A stretch of 64,000 nt of DNA from JACVRW01 sp963746825 (GTDB taxonomy: Bacteria > Actinomycetota > Thermoleophilia > Solirubrobacterales > Thermoleophilaceae), in assembly GCA_963746825.1 (NCBI GenBank), contig CAVVCU010000018.1:1-64000 (forward strand), in the 5' to 3' direction. A model generated the notes under the pieces. It made no database searches and was not told the origin of the DNA. It was given only the letters and a program-made list of their open reading frames with translations. Numbering within the stretch: the stretch's first letter is position 1; each line of letters opens with the position of its first letter. A program made the position numbers and the translations under genes. Of the stretch, positions 28,412-37,974 are shown in pieces.

Positions 28412-29202
28412 ATGACCATGGATTCAGGCAAGCCGCTCGCCGTCGTCACCGGCGCGTCGAGCGGCATCGGCTTCGAGCTGGCCAAGCAGTTCGCGACCAA
28501 CGGGTTCGACCTGATCATCGCGGCCGAGGACGCCGAGCTCGAGACCGCCGAGCGGGAGCTGCAAGAGCCTCGGCGCCGGCGTCGAGGCCGTGCGGGCCGA
28601 CCTCGCCACCGAGGCCGGCGTCGAAGACCTCTACGACGTGCTGCGCGGGCGCGCGATCGCCGCCGCGGCGCTCAACGCCGGCGTCGGCCAGGGCGGCGCG
28701 TTCGTCGACACCGACCTGCGCGACGAGCTCAACATCGTCGACCTCAACGTGCGCTCGACCGTCCACCTGGCCAAGTACGTGGTCCGCGACATGGTCGCCC
28801 GCGGCGAGGGCCGGATCCTCTTCACGTCCTCGATCGCCAGCGACGATGCCGGGCGCCTTCCAGGCCGTCTACAACGCGTCGAAGTCGTTCGTGCAGTCGT
28901 TCGCGCTCGCGCTGCGCGAGGAGCTCAAGGACACGAACGTGACGGTCACGTCGCTGATGCCCGGCCCGACCGACACGGAGTTCTTCGAGCGCGCGGACAT
29001 GGAGGACACGAAGGTCGGCGCGGGCGACAAGGACGATCCGGCCGACGTCGCCCGTGACGGCTTCGAGGCGCTGATGAACGGCGACGAGCGCGTCGTCTCG
29101 GCGTCGGCGAAGACGAAGCTGCAGGGCCGCTTCAGCCGGGTCATGCCCGACGGCGTCAAGGCCGGGATGCACCGCCGGATGGCCGAGCCGGGCTCGGGCT
29201 AG
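28412..29202 (+). CDS. Short-chain dehydrogenase/reductase, two frame breaks
   Basis: This SDR of about 263 residues has the NAD(P) motif VVTGASSGIGFELAK, the NAG-type motif LNAGVGQGG, and the catalytic YxxxK in YNASKSFVQSF preceded by TSSIAS. Extra bases near 28,567 and 28,841 divide it into three frames. Two +1 corrections restore one continuous protein ending RRMAEPGSG. The start is ATG 28412 or 28418. It may act on a small alcohol or ketone; the substrate is unknown. Confidence 0.85.
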
Positions 29203-30648
29203 CGTCCGCCGCCTGGCAGGACGCCGCGCCGCTGCAGTTGCGCAGCCGCGCGAGCCGGTCGGCCAGCGCGGTCTGCTGGCGCGAGGAGAGCGAGGGGTAG
29301 AGGTTGCGGCGCGCGTCGGGGTCGCTCGCGAGGTCGTAGTACTCGGCCGGCTGCCGCGGGCTCACGTACTCGACGTAGAGCGCGTCGGGGAAGCGCAGCG
29401 CGGAGTAGCTCGGCGGCTTGCCCTGGCGCCGGCGACTGCGCGTCCGGGTCGCCGTGGCGGCGGTTCGAGCCGCGGTGCTCGATCAGCACCGCGTCGCGCC
29501 AGCTCGCCGGCGGCAGCCCGCGCAGCAGCGGCGCGAGCGAGCGGCCCTCGACGCCCGGGCCGGTGAGCGCGCCCGCGAGCTCCTGGAACGTCGGCCGCAG
29601 GTCGACGTTCGCCGCCGGCTGCTGGATCGAAGCTCCCGCCGGCACGCCCGGCCCGGCCACGATCAGCGGCACGCGGATGTCGTGGTCGAACGCGGTCTCT
29701 TGCCCTGGTGCAGCCGGCGGTCGCCCATGTGGTAGCCGTTGTCGGAGCTGAACACGATGTAGGTGTTGTGCGCCGCGCCGCAGCCGCCGCAGCTGTGCCC
29801 GCACGTCGCCGATCATCCGGTCGATCGCCTGCACGGACTGCGCGCGCAGGCGGAAGTCGGCGTCGAGATCGGCGATCTGTTCCGGCGCTGAGCGGCGTCT
29901 GCCGGCAGCCAGGCCGGCGCGCCTTCGAGCTGCGGCGCGTCGCACAGCGGGCCGCGCGGCGCCGTCGAGGCCGGGAAACGCGCCACGCGTCGCGCGGCGC
30001 CGGCGTGAACGGCGCGTGCGGGGTGAAGGTCGACAGCTCGAGCAGGAACGGGCGCTTCGCCCTCGACCGCCTGGGCGATGAACCCCTGGCCGCGGCGCGA
30101 GAGCACGTCGGTCATGTAGTCGACCGGCCGCGAGCCGTAGCGGACGATCTCAGGCGGCGCGCCGTCGGGGTGCTTGACCAGCAGCGAGTAGTCGTAGTTG
30201 GCGTAGGCCTCGCCGGCGACGGCCCACGCCGTCCAGCCGGGCGGGACCCTGCCGTTGAGCGGGCGGTAGCCGTTGAGGTACTTGCCCATCAAGGCGGTCG
30301 TGTAGCCCGCCGCCTGCAGGCTGGTCGCGAACGTGTCGCCCGGCTCGAAGGCCGAGACGCCGCCCGCGGGCGGCATGTTCGTCAGCACGCCGCTCGAGTG
30401 CGGGTAGCGGCCGCTGAAGATCGAGGCCCGCGACGGGCAGCACAGCGAGTTGGTGACGAAGTAGCGCTCGAAGCTGGCGCCCTCGCGCTGCAGCGCCTGG
30501 ACCTGCGGCATGTAGGGAATGAGGTTCCACGTCAGGTCGTCGGTGAGGACGAAGACGATGTTCGGCTTCGAGAGCTGTGCCGCGGCGGCGGGCGAGGCCC
30601 CGCCAGGAGCAGCGCGACGACGCAGCCGAGCAGTAGACGCCTCCTCAT
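29156..30648 (-). CDS. Sulfatase-family hydrolase, several frame breaks
   Basis: This is a secreted arylsulfatase-like enzyme. The N-terminus MRRRLLLGCVVALLLAG is a signal peptide; after a break near 30,605 it continues with KPNIVFVLTDDLTWNLIPY (metal Asp pair). TNSLCCPSRASIFSGRYPHS is the formylglycine signature, and HPDGAPPEIV and ASWRDAVLIEHRGSN follow. At least five frame changes lie between 29,430 and 30,605, the most in any gene here for its length. It may be a decaying gene or a badly called stretch. The last frame ends at 29156, inside the end of the SDR gene on the other strand. Confidence 0.7.
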
Positions 30649-30685
30649 GTGACAATCAAACACGGCGGCGACGATTGGAGACAAG

Positions 30686-31793
30686 GTGAGCGCAACCGCA
30701 GTGAACGAACGCTTGGCCGCGCTGACCGCGGCGGGCACGAGCGTGTGGCTGGACCAGCTGTCACGCGGCCTGTTGACCTCGGGCGAGCTGGCCCGCATGG
30801 TGGCCGAGGAGTCGCTGCGCGGCGTGACCTCGAACCCGGCGATCTTCGAGAAGTCGATCCTCGGGTCGGCCGACTACGACGAGAACGCTCAAGGCGCTCG
30901 CCGACGAGGGCAAGAGCGCGCGCGAGATCTACCGCTCGATGGCGCTGCACGACGTGCAGGCGGCGTGCGACGTCCTGCGGCCCGTCTACGACGCCACCGG
31001 CGGCGTCGACGGCTACGTGTCCTGGGAGGTCGCGCCGCGGCTCGCGCACGACACCGACGGGCACGCTCGAGCAGGGCCGGATGTACTGGGACCTGGTCGA
31101 CCGCCCGAACCTGATGATCAAGATCCCGGCCACCGACGCCGGGCTGCCGGCGATCGAGCAGGCGCTCTTCGACGGCCTCAACATCAACGTCACGCTGCTG
31201 TTCAGCGTCGCGGCCTACGAGCGCGTGATGGAGGCCTACTGCCGCGCGATGGAGCGCCGGCTCGAGGCGGGCAAGCCGCTCGACCGCCACTCGGTCGCGT
31301 CGTTCTTCGTCTCGCGCGTGGACACCGAGGTCGACAAGCGGCTCGAGGCGCTCGGCAACACCGAGCTGCAGGGCACGGCCGGGCTGGCCAACGCGCGCGC
31401 CGCCTACCAGGCGTACTTGAAGGTCTTCGAGGGCGAGCGCTTCGCCACAGTTGCGCGAGGCCGGGTGCCCGGTCCAGCGGCCGCTGTGGGCCTCGACCGG
31501 CGTCAAGAACCCGGCGTACCCGCCGACGCTGTACGTCTGGGGGCTCGTCGGCCCGAACACGGTCAACACGATGCCGCTGCCCGTGCTGCAGGCCGCGGGC
31601 GCCGAGGGCGGCGTGACCGGCGCCACCGCGGCGGACGATCCCTCCGCCGATCTGCAGGCGCTGGCCGATGCCGGGCATCGACCTCGACGACGTGACCGAG
31701 CAGCTGCTGCGCGAGGGCATCGACGCCTTCATGGTGCCGATGCAGAAGCTGCTGGACGGGATCGAGGCCAAGCGGGCCGAGATCACGGGCTGA
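30686..31793 (+). CDS. tal: Transaldolase, four frame breaks
   Basis: This pentose phosphate pathway enzyme moves a dihydroxyacetone unit between sugar phosphates. It has about 367 residues after repair, the usual size for the long actinobacterial type. VWLDQLSRGLLTSGEL and GVTSNPAIFEKSI are N-terminal blocks, NLMIKIPATDAG holds the Schiff-base Lys, and FFVSRVDTEVDKRLE follows. Four separate +1 shifts (near 30,886, 31,060, 31,448 and 31,672) must be removed; the total length of 1,108 nt fits this count. The start is GTG 30686. Confidence 0.9.
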
Positions 31794-31795
31794 GT

Positions 31796-32590
31796 TCACT
31801 CCACGAGCATCGCGCGCAGCTGCTGCTGCGCGCGATCGTCGATCCCGAGCGCTTGCGAGAAGTAGCGCTCGATCGTCCCGTAGCGCGTCCGCATCTCCTC
31901 GAGCGCGGTCTGCAGGTAGATCGTCTCGACTCCGAGCACCGGGGTCAGCAGGGCGGGGTCGCCGCCGGCGGCCTCGAAGCGGTCGAGGTACGGCTGCAGC
32001 GCGGGCAGCAGGTCGCGGTTCGTGAGCAGGTAGTCGGCCAGGACGTCCTCCTCGGACACGCCGGCCAGGGTCAGGGTCGCCGCTGCCGCCCAGCCCGTGC
32101 GGTCCTTCCCGGTCGTGCAGTGAAAGAGCGCCGGGCGCCGCTCGTCGTCGAGCAGCGTCGTGAACAGGCGCCGGTAGGCGGCGTGTGCGCTCGGGAGTGC
32201 GACGATCTCCCGATAGGCCTGCTCGAAGAGCGTGACCGCCTTGCCGCCGCCGAGCATCTGCCGGGCGAAGGCCGGGTCGTTCAGGACGTCAGTGAGTTGG
32301 GCGGGCGCCACGTCGGCGGAGTCCGCCAGCACGTCGCAGATCACCTGCTCGGTGCCGTCGGGCACACGGTCGGGTCCCGCATCGCGCTCGCCGGCGGTGC
32401 GCAGGTCGAAGATCGTGCGGATGCCGAGCCGGGCGAATGTGTCCAGGTCGGCGCCCTCGAGCTTGTCGAGCGCGGTCGAGCGGTACAGCACGCCCATCCG
32501 GATCCGTCCGCCGTCGCGCGTCGCGTAGCCGCCGATGTCGCGCAGGTTCGGCAGCGATGCGAGCTCGATCAGCTTGCCGGGCTCACTCAT
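31796..32590 (-). CDS. Tyrosine-protein phosphatase (Y_phosphatase3 type)
   Basis: The intact 264-residue protein has the N-terminal NLRDIGGYATRDG motif and P-loop FHCTTGKDRTGWAAAA, with the catalytic Asp probably in the preceding loop. Relatives act on phosphotyrosine or phosphoinositides. It shares architecture with the gene at 21339-22073, which shows what that gene's N-terminus should look like. It converges with tal, leaving 2 bp between the stops. Confidence 0.88.
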   Translation of the reverse strand: MSEPGKLIELASLPNLRDIGGYATRDGGRIRMGVLYRSTALDKLEGADLDTFARLGIRTIFDLRTAGERDAGPDRVPDGTEQVICDVLADSADVAPAQLTDVLNDPAFARQMLGGGKAVTLFEQAYREIVALPSAHAAYRRLFTTLLDDERRPALFHCTTGKDRTGWAAAATLTLAGVSEEDVLADYLLTNRDLLPALQPYLDRFEAAGGDPALLTPVLGVETIYLQTALEEMRTRYGTIERYFSQALGIDDRAQQQLRAMLVE

Positions 32591-32618
32591 GCGTCACCTC
32601 TCGAATAGCGTCCTGCAC

Positions 32619-32897
32619 ATGGCGAAGCTGCATATCACCCATCATGAGCGTGTGCCGGGTCATCCGCACCGATGGCACGTGCACCTGCACGGGCGGTCCG
32701 AGCCCGTGGTCGTCGAACTCCCCGAGGACGAGCGCCGGAGCCTCGACATGAGCGACGAGGAGATCCACAACCTGCTCCCGACGGCGTTGCAGCGGCATGC
32801 GACCGAGAACCGCGACGACGTGCTGCCGGGCGAGGAGTACCACGACACGACCTTCGACGCGCCGGTGCGCGTGTACCAGACGCACTTCATGTCCTGA
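32619..32897 (+). CDS. Small His-rich hypothetical protein
   Basis: The 92-residue protein begins MAKLHITHHERVPGHPHRWH and contains eight histidines in its first 30 residues, suggesting metal binding. The rest is acidic (EDERRSLDMSDEEIHNLLPT). I chose ATG 32619 because the His-rich segment looks like the true N-terminus; the frame stays open upstream. The family is not recognised. Confidence 0.5.
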   Translation: MAKLHITHHERVPGHPHRWHVHLHGRSEPVVVELPEDERRSLDMSDEEIHNLLPTALQRHATENRDDVLPGEEYHDTTFDAPVRVYQTHFMS

Positions 32898-32907
32898 GCC
32901 CGGATCG

Positions 32908-33576
32908 CTACACGCCGGCGATGCCGTCGCCGAGGAGCTTGGCGCCGAGCAAGAGCAGGATGATCATCATGATGACCGCGTTGTGGTCGGCCATGAACTC
33001 CTTGACGGCGCCGAGCGGACGCGCGGCCCGGTCGGCGTCGAGGAGATAGAACACCACCGACCCCGCGACGGAGAGCGATCCCAGCACGACGAACACGGCG
33101 ACGGCGATCACCGTGTCGGTCTGGTCGAGCCCGGCCTCAGCGATCGATGCCGAGGCGGTGAGGGTGAGGGCGAGGTTCTTCGGATTGGCGGCCGAGAGCC
33201 CGACGCCGAGCGCTGCCGCCCGCGGCGCGGTCACGGCGTCGATGCTCGCCATCCAGCCCGGTGTCTTGGGTTCCTCGCCGGGCTTCGGCCGCTTCGTCCA
33301 TTGTTGGGCGGCCATCGCCAGGAACAGGATCCCGATCGCGATCTTGAACCAGTTCAGGCCGGGGTCGTCGCCGTCGGGGTCGTCTCCGCTGCCGAGCACG
33401 AGCACCACGACGACGCTCACGACGAGCAGGCCTGCGATCCAGCCGAGCGTGAACGCCGGCCCGGCGGTGCGGGCGTGCTGCGCCCCGAGGATCAGGACGA
33501 TGGCGACGATCGGGATCGGGCTGAGGGCGACGGCGAACGCCGACGGCAGCAGGTCGCCGATGGCATCGCTCAACAT
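32908..33576 (-). CDS. GAP/Sap-family membrane protein
   Basis: This 222-residue protein with six predicted helices resembles the LysE-like GAP family, which includes mycobacterial Sap proteins linked to glycolipid export. FAVALSPIPIVAIVLILG and GLSAANPKNLALTLTA are the paired Pro/Asn-containing repeats typical of this fold. It converges with the His-rich gene. Confidence 0.8.
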   Translation of the reverse strand: MLSDAIGDLLPSAFAVALSPIPIVAIVLILGAQHARTAGPAFTLGWIAGLLVVSVVVVLVLGSGDDPDGDDPGLNWFKIAIGILFLAMAAQQWTKRPKPGEEPKTPGWMASIDAVTAPRAAALGVGLSAANPKNLALTLTASASIAEAGLDQTDTVIAVAVFVVLGSLSVAGSVVFYLLDADRAARPLGAVKEFMADHNAVIMMIILLLLGAKLLGDGIAGV

Positions 33577-33663
33577 GCGGGCGCTCCTCTCACGAAGCCG
33601 TGGCCACCATCGGGTCGACCGTTAGGCCTGCGAGCTGTGGCGGGCGGCGACGTCGGCCATGGC

Positions 33664-34401
33664 TCAGCGGTTGTGGTTGACGAGCTCGACGTTGTGCCCG
33701 TCGGGGTCCAGGACGAACGCGCCGTAGTAGCCCGGGTGGTAGACGGCGCGCTCGCCGGGACCGCCGTGGTCCTCGTAGCCCGCGGCGAGCGCGGCGGCGT
33801 GGAACGCCCGCACGGTCGCGTCGTCGGGCGCCGGGAAGGCGAGGTGGACGTGCTCCGTGAGCGGCCGCTCGTCGTCGATCAGCGAGAAGCTGATGTTCTC
33901 GCCGACCACCTGGACGTGGTCCGGCTCGTCCACACCGATCCGCAGCCCGGCATGCGGGGCGATCGTCGTGTAGAAGCGCTTGGACGCGGCGGGGTCGCGG
34001 ACGCGGATCCAGAGGTGGTCGACGCAGCCGTCGGGCACGGGGTCCTCGCGCTCGGTGTACACCGCCTCCGCGCTGTTGCCATCCGGGTCGAGCAGGAAGC
34101 CGCCGTAGTAGTCCGGGCCGTAGACCGTGCGCGGGCCGGGCGCGCCGTCGTCGCGGTAACCCGCGTCGATCCCCGCCTGCCAGAAGGCGTCCACGGCCGC
34201 CCGCGACGGCGCTCGGAAGCCGACGTGCAGGCCGCGGCTCACGGGGTGCTCGCGGTCCGTCGGCATGATGTCCCAGTCGGCCCACTCGACGAGCTCGGCG
34301 TCCGCGTGACTCGGCTCGACGCCCAGCACGGAGAGGACGGTGCGGTAGAAGCGCTCGGACGCGGTGAGGTCCGCAACGGCGATTGCGACGTGGTCGAACA
34401 C
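33664..34401 (-). CDS. Double VOC-domain protein
   Basis: The 245-residue protein has two fused glyoxalase-fold modules (residues about 1-120 and 126-245). Each ends with a DPDG block: LLDPDGNSAEAVY and VLDPDGHNVELVNH. HVAIAVADLTASERFYR and HLWIRVRDPAASKRFYT start the modules. The gene lies downstream of the ECF sigma cluster on the same strand and may be part of its regulon. Confidence 0.85.
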   Translation of the reverse strand: MFDHVAIAVADLTASERFYRTVLSVLGVEPSHADAELVEWADWDIMPTDREHPVSRGLHVGFRAPSRAAVDAFWQAGIDAGYRDDGAPGPRTVYGPDYYGGFLLDPDGNSAEAVYTEREDPVPDGCVDHLWIRVRDPAASKRFYTTIAPHAGLRIGVDEPDHVQVVGENISFSLIDDERPLTEHVHLAFPAPDDATVRAFHAAALAAGYEDHGGPGERAVYHPGYYGAFVLDPDGHNVELVNHNR

Positions 34402-34417
34402 CTCGCCGAGGCTACCG

Positions 34418-34749
34418 TCAGTCCGACTGATCGCGGGCGCGTCGGTGGCGCTCGTAGATCACGCGCGAGCCGAACGTCCTGGCGTCGGTCGAGCGTGCGA
34501 CTGAAGACGACCTTCGGGATTGCGCACCAGACATCGGCGAACGCGGACCGAGCTTCGTTGTCGCGCAGGGACGGGTCCGTCTCCCACACCAGCATCGTCT
34601 CGTAGAGCCTGCGGCCGAGTAGATACCCGCCGAGCTCGCGTACCTGCGCGAGGTGAAAGCGAAGCTCGTCGCTGGGGCGTCCAGTCGAACGCGCCTTCGC
34701 GGTCGGCGATAAAGCCGTCCACCGAGACGCTCATCGAACAGATCAGCAT
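34418..34749 (-). pseudogene. Dihydrofolate reductase-family gene, internally deleted
   Basis: The start MLICSMSVSVDGFIADREG is typical of RibD-C/YwjB-like dihydrofolate reductase-family proteins. After a +1 shift near 34,677 the frame reads GGYLLGRRLYETMLVWETD and KVVFSRTLD. The characteristic C-terminus RTFGSRVIYERHRRARDQSD then follows immediately, in another frame, ending at 34418. About 90 central residues are missing, with the junction near 34,482-34,490. The gene follows the sigma factor by 13 bp. Confidence 0.7.
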
Positions 34750-34762
34750 GGCGGCACGCTAT

Positions 34763-35977
34763 CTAGTGACCATGTGCCCGCGCGCGGGCGGCCTGACTGA
34801 CCAGGTGGTCGCGCTCGGCGACGTTCGTCGCTCGCTGGGCGGCCTCGACGTACGCCGTGGCGGCAGCGGGCAGGTCGCCGTCGAGCTCGTGCAGGTGGCC
34901 GCGGACGGCATGCCAGCGGTGTCGGTCGCCGAGCACCTCGCGCAGCCGATCGGTCTCGCGCAGCCCCGCAGCGGGACCGAGGACGTGGCCGACCGCGACG
35001 GCGCGGCCGAGCACGGCGGCAGGGTCCTGGCGCACCGGGTCGTCGGTGAGCGCGACGAGGTCGTCGTACCAAGCGAGGATCTGCGGCCAGTCGGTCTCCT
35101 CGGCGCCGGTCGCGTCGTCGTGCAGGGCGGCGATGGCGGCCTCGATCTGGTAGCGCCCGGGGCGCTGAACGGCCAGCGCCGATTGCAGGACGCGCACGCC
35201 CTCGGCGATCTCGCGGGTGTCCCACAGGCCACGGTCCTGCCGGTCGAGCGTGACGATGCGACTTTCTGAGTCGAATCGCGCCGGGAGGCGGGCGTGGTTG
35301 AGGAGCATGAGCGCGAGCAGTCCGCGCGCCTCCGGTTCCTCGGTCGCGAGGGTGAGTTGGCGGGCGAGCCGGATCGCCTCGCGCGCCAGGTCCACGCGGG
35401 TGGGCGGGCCGGTATGACCGGCCGTGTAGACGAGGTAGAGCACGCGCAGCACGACGGCGAGGTCACCGAGCTGGTCGAGGCGGCGGGCGGGCGGGCCGGC
35501 CAACGCGCGCTTGGCCCGGCTGATCCGCTGCGCCATCGTCGCCTCCGGCACGTAGAAGGCGTCGGCGATCTCCCGGGTGGTGAGACCGCCGACGGCGCGC
35601 AGGGTCAGCGCCACCTGGGAGGCGGGCGCGAGGTCGGGATGGCAGCAGCAGAAGAGCAGGAAGAGCGTGTCGTCGCCGTCCTCGGGACTGGACCCGCCCA
35701 CCCGCGGCTCGGCGTGTGTCGCCTCCTCGCGGCGGTGGCGGGCGGCCTCGCTGCGGCGGGCGTCGACGAGCCGCCGGGTCGCGACCGTCGCCAGCCACGC
35801 GCGCGGGTCGCGCGGCGGGTGCGCGGGCCACACCCGCAGCGCCTCCAGCAGCGCCTCCTGCAGCGCGTCCTCGGCGGCATCGAAGTCCTCGCCCCGCCGG
35901 ACCAGGCCCGCGAGCACCCGAGGGACGAGGACGCGCAGCGCGCCCTCGTCCAGCTCTCGCGTGGACTCGTCGGTCAC
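34763..35977 (-). CDS. ECF sigma factor with C-terminal repeat region (ECF42 type)
   Basis: This 404-residue sigma factor has region 2 in FDAAEDALQEALLEALRVWP, region 4 in TTREIADAFYVPEATMAQRI, and a 200-residue helical C-terminal extension (DUF6596/TPR-like). This architecture is the ECF42 group, which is encoded with DGPF/YCII proteins, as here. No classical anti-sigma factor is seen; in this group the C-terminal part is thought to regulate activity. The GTG start overlaps the DGPF stop (GTGA). Confidence 0.9.
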   Translation of the reverse strand: MTDESTRELDEGALRVLVPRVLAGLVRRGEDFDAAEDALQEALLEALRVWPAHPPRDPRAWLATVATRRLVDARRSEAARHRREEATHAEPRVGGSSPEDGDDTLFLLFCCCHPDLAPASQVALTLRAVGGLTTREIADAFYVPEATMAQRISRAKRALAGPPARRLDQLGDLAVVLRVLYLVYTAGHTGPPTRVDLAREAIRLARQLTLATEEPEARGLLALMLLNHARLPARFDSESRIVTLDRQDRGLWDTREIAEGVRVLQSALAVQRPGRYQIEAAIAALHDDATGAEETDWPQILAWYDDLVALTDDPVRQDPAAVLGRAVAVGHVLGPAAGLRETDRLREVLGDRHRWHAVRGHLHELDGDLPAAATAYVEAAQRATNVAERDHLVSQAARARAHGH

Positions 35978-36381
35978 TCGGACGGCGCGTCGGACATGAT
36001 CTCGCGGACGTCGATCCACTCGTACAGCGGCTCGCCGCCCGGGCCGGGCTCGGAGGAGACGTAGGCCGCGAGCTCGACCGCACGCTCGTAGGACTCGACG
36101 TCGATCATGAACCAGCCCGCGATGAGGTCGCTGGTCTCGGGCAGCGGGCCGTCGGTGGTCACCGGCGCGGCGTCCGGGCCGCCGTAGCGCACCCACGTGC
36201 GCGTCGGCGTGAGGCCCTTCACGCCGACGTACTCGCCGCTCTCCTCGAGCAGCTCGATGACGTGGCGCTGGAAGGCAAAGTGCGCCTCCACGTCCTCGGG
36301 GGCCCATTGGTCGATCGGGGGGTAGGTACGGTGCGGCTCCGGGCCGCCGCGATAGTGCTTGAGAAGCAGGTACTTCGGCAT
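35974..36381 (-). CDS. YCII/DGPF-family protein
   Basis: This is a 135-residue DGPF protein with VTTDGPLPETSDLIAGWFMI. It is the usual partner and probable target of ECF42 sigma factors. MPKYLLLKHYRGGP is the N-terminal strand. The start is ATG 36381. It leads a DGPF / sigma / dihydrofolate-reductase-family / VOC cluster on the minus strand. Confidence 0.88.
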   Translation of the reverse strand: MPKYLLLKHYRGGPEPHRTYPPIDQWAPEDVEAHFAFQRHVIELLEESGEYVGVKGLTPTRTWVRYGGPDAAPVTTDGPLPETSDLIAGWFMIDVESYERAVELAAYVSSEPGPGGEPLYEWIDVREIMSDAPSE

Positions 36382-36548
36382 CGTGGTCTCCTGGTGTCGT
36401 GGGCGCCTGTTGTGGCCCTTCACCTGGTGAGCGGAGCCGGTCAGAGGTACTCGACATGGAATCACTCATTGACCCCGCCGGATGAGTCGATTCCGACTCG
36501 CGAAATCCCGGAACCTCGCCTGCAGAGCCAACGCTCGCGGGGTGGGAG

Positions 36549-36635
36549 CGGAGGGGGTGGGATTCGAACCCACGGTCCGCTTGCACGGACTCCGGTTTTC
36601 AAGACCGGTGCGATAGACCACTCTGCCACCCCTCC
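36549..36635 (-). tRNA. tRNA-Ser (UGA)
   Basis: On the minus strand the acceptor GGAGGGG pairs with CCCCTCC, and the anticodon loop TCTTGAAAA gives anticodon TGA. A long class II variable arm (GTCCGTGCAAGCGGAC) and T-loop GGGTTCGAATCCC follow. The CCA is not encoded. Confidence 0.96.
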
Positions 36636-36706
36636 GGGGCCGGACTAGGGTACGCCCCTCTTCGGTGCGGGTGGCTCGCCGCGGCGTGTGCTTGAGTGGG
36701 CGGCAG

Positions 36707-37768
36707 ATGGCCCTGAATCTGTTCGGCGGCGCGGGTCGGCGCCGGAGCGTCGGTCGCTTGCGGTCCGGCGGCGATGTCGCCGTCGATCTCGGCACCGCCA
36801 ACACGGTCGTCTACGTGCGCGGGCGCGGGATCGTGCTCTCGGAGCCGTCCGTGGTCGCGATCGACCAGCGCACCGGCGAGGTCCACGCGGTCGGCGCCGA
36901 CGCGCAGCGCATGATCGGCCGCACGCCGGCGACGATCTCCGCCGACCGGCCGCTGCGGCACGGGGTGATCGCCGACTTCGAGGTCACCGAGGCGATGCTG
37001 CGCCAGTTCGTCGGCAAGGTGCTCAACAACCGCTTCGCGCGCCCGCGGATGGTGATCTGCGCGCCGTCGGGGATCACCGAGGTCGAGCGGCGGGCGGTCG
37101 AGGAGGCGACGCTGTCGCTCCGGCGCGCGCGAGGTCCACCTGATCGAGGAGTCGCTGGCCGCAGCGATCGGCGCCGGGGTCGACATCTCCGAGCCCGTGG
37201 GCGGATGGTCGTCGACGTCGGTGGCGGCACGTCCGAGGTGGCCGTGATCTCGCTGGGCGGGCTCGTCGTCGCTCGCTCGCTGCGGGTCGGCGGCTACGAC
37301 CTCGACGACGCGATCACGAACCACATCCGGCTCGAGCACCGGATGGCGATCGGCTCGCAGAGCGCGGAGGCGATCAAGCTCGCCGCGGGCTCGGCGATCC
37401 CGCTGGTGGAGGAGATCGAGACCTCGATCCGCGGGCGCGACCTGGCGTCCGGCCTTCCACGCGAGATCGTGCTGACCAGCGAGGAGGTCCGCCAGGCGAT
37501 CGCGTCGCCGCTGGCCGAGATCATGACCGCGATCCACGCCACGCTCGAGGAGACGCCGCCCGAGCTCGCGGCCGACATCACCACCGAGGGCGTGCTGCTG
37601 GCCGGTGGCGGCTCGCTGCTGCGCGGGTTCGAGCAGCGCGTCGCCGCCGAGACCGGGATGCCGGTGCGGCTCGCGGACGATCCGCTGGCCTGCGTCGCCA
37701 CCGGCGCCGGCATGTCGCTCGAGGAGCTCGACACGCTCCCTCGCGGGCGTCGCAACCGCACGGCCTGA
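36707..37768 (+). CDS. mreB: Rod shape-determining protein MreB, two compensating frame breaks
   Basis: This bacterial actin organises lateral wall synthesis (about 353 residues). DVAVDLGTANTVVYVRGRGI is phosphate loop 1, VVDVGGGTSEVAVISLGG loop 2, and GVLLAGGGSLLRGFEQR the adenosine motif. Between about 37,118 and 37,200 the frame differs; in the other phase it reads EVHLIEESLAAAIGAGVDIS, as expected for MreB. A +1 and a later -1 cancel, so both ends share a frame. It lies between two tRNA-Ser genes. No mreC or mreD follows. Confidence 0.9.
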   Translation: MALNLFGGAGRRRSVGRLRSGGDVAVDLGTANTVVYVRGRGIVLSEPSVVAIDQRTGEVHAVGADAQRMIGRTPATISADRPLRHGVIADFEVTEAMLRQFVGKVLNNRFARPRMVICAPSGITEVERRAVEEATLSLRRARGPPDRGVAGRSDRRRGRHLRARGRMVVDVGGGTSEVAVISLGGLVVARSLRVGGYDLDDAITNHIRLEHRMAIGSQSAEAIKLAAGSAIPLVEEIETSIRGRDLASGLPREIVLTSEEVRQAIASPLAEIMTAIHATLEETPPELAADITTEGVLLAGGGSLLRGFEQRVAAETGMPVRLADDPLACVATGAGMSLEELDTLPRGRRNRTA

Positions 37769-37796
37769 GCGCCGTCCCTCTACACTGCGGCGACCG

Positions 37797-37886
37797 GGAC
37801 AGGTGGCCGAGTGGCTGAAGGCACTCGCCTGCTAAGCGAGTATGGGGTTTATAGCTCCATCGCGGGTTCGAATCCCGCCCTGTCCG
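37797..37886 (+). tRNA. tRNA-Ser (GCU)
   Basis: The acceptor GGACAGG pairs with CCTGTCC. The anticodon loop within CTCGCCTGCTAAGCGAG gives GCT, and a long variable arm follows. Its 3' end (from 37868) is repeated exactly 1.16 kb downstream, so this gene served as an integration site. Confidence 0.96.
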
Positions 37887-37887
37887 T
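37868..37887 (+). repeat. Direct repeat copy 1 (attachment-site-like, tRNA-Ser 3' end)
   Basis: The 20-nt block TCGAATCCCGCCCTGTCCGT covers the T-arm and acceptor end of tRNA-Ser(GCU). An identical copy lies at 39024-39043 in the same orientation, with further partial identity (CATCGCG) upstream in both. Confidence 0.85.
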
Positions 37888-37974
37888 GGCGAAACGCCCT
37901 GCAAACGCGCGGTTTCTAGCCGCGTGCCGCGATCCTGCGGCGCTCGCCGCGGCCGGCGGCCCGGCCGCCTCGGG

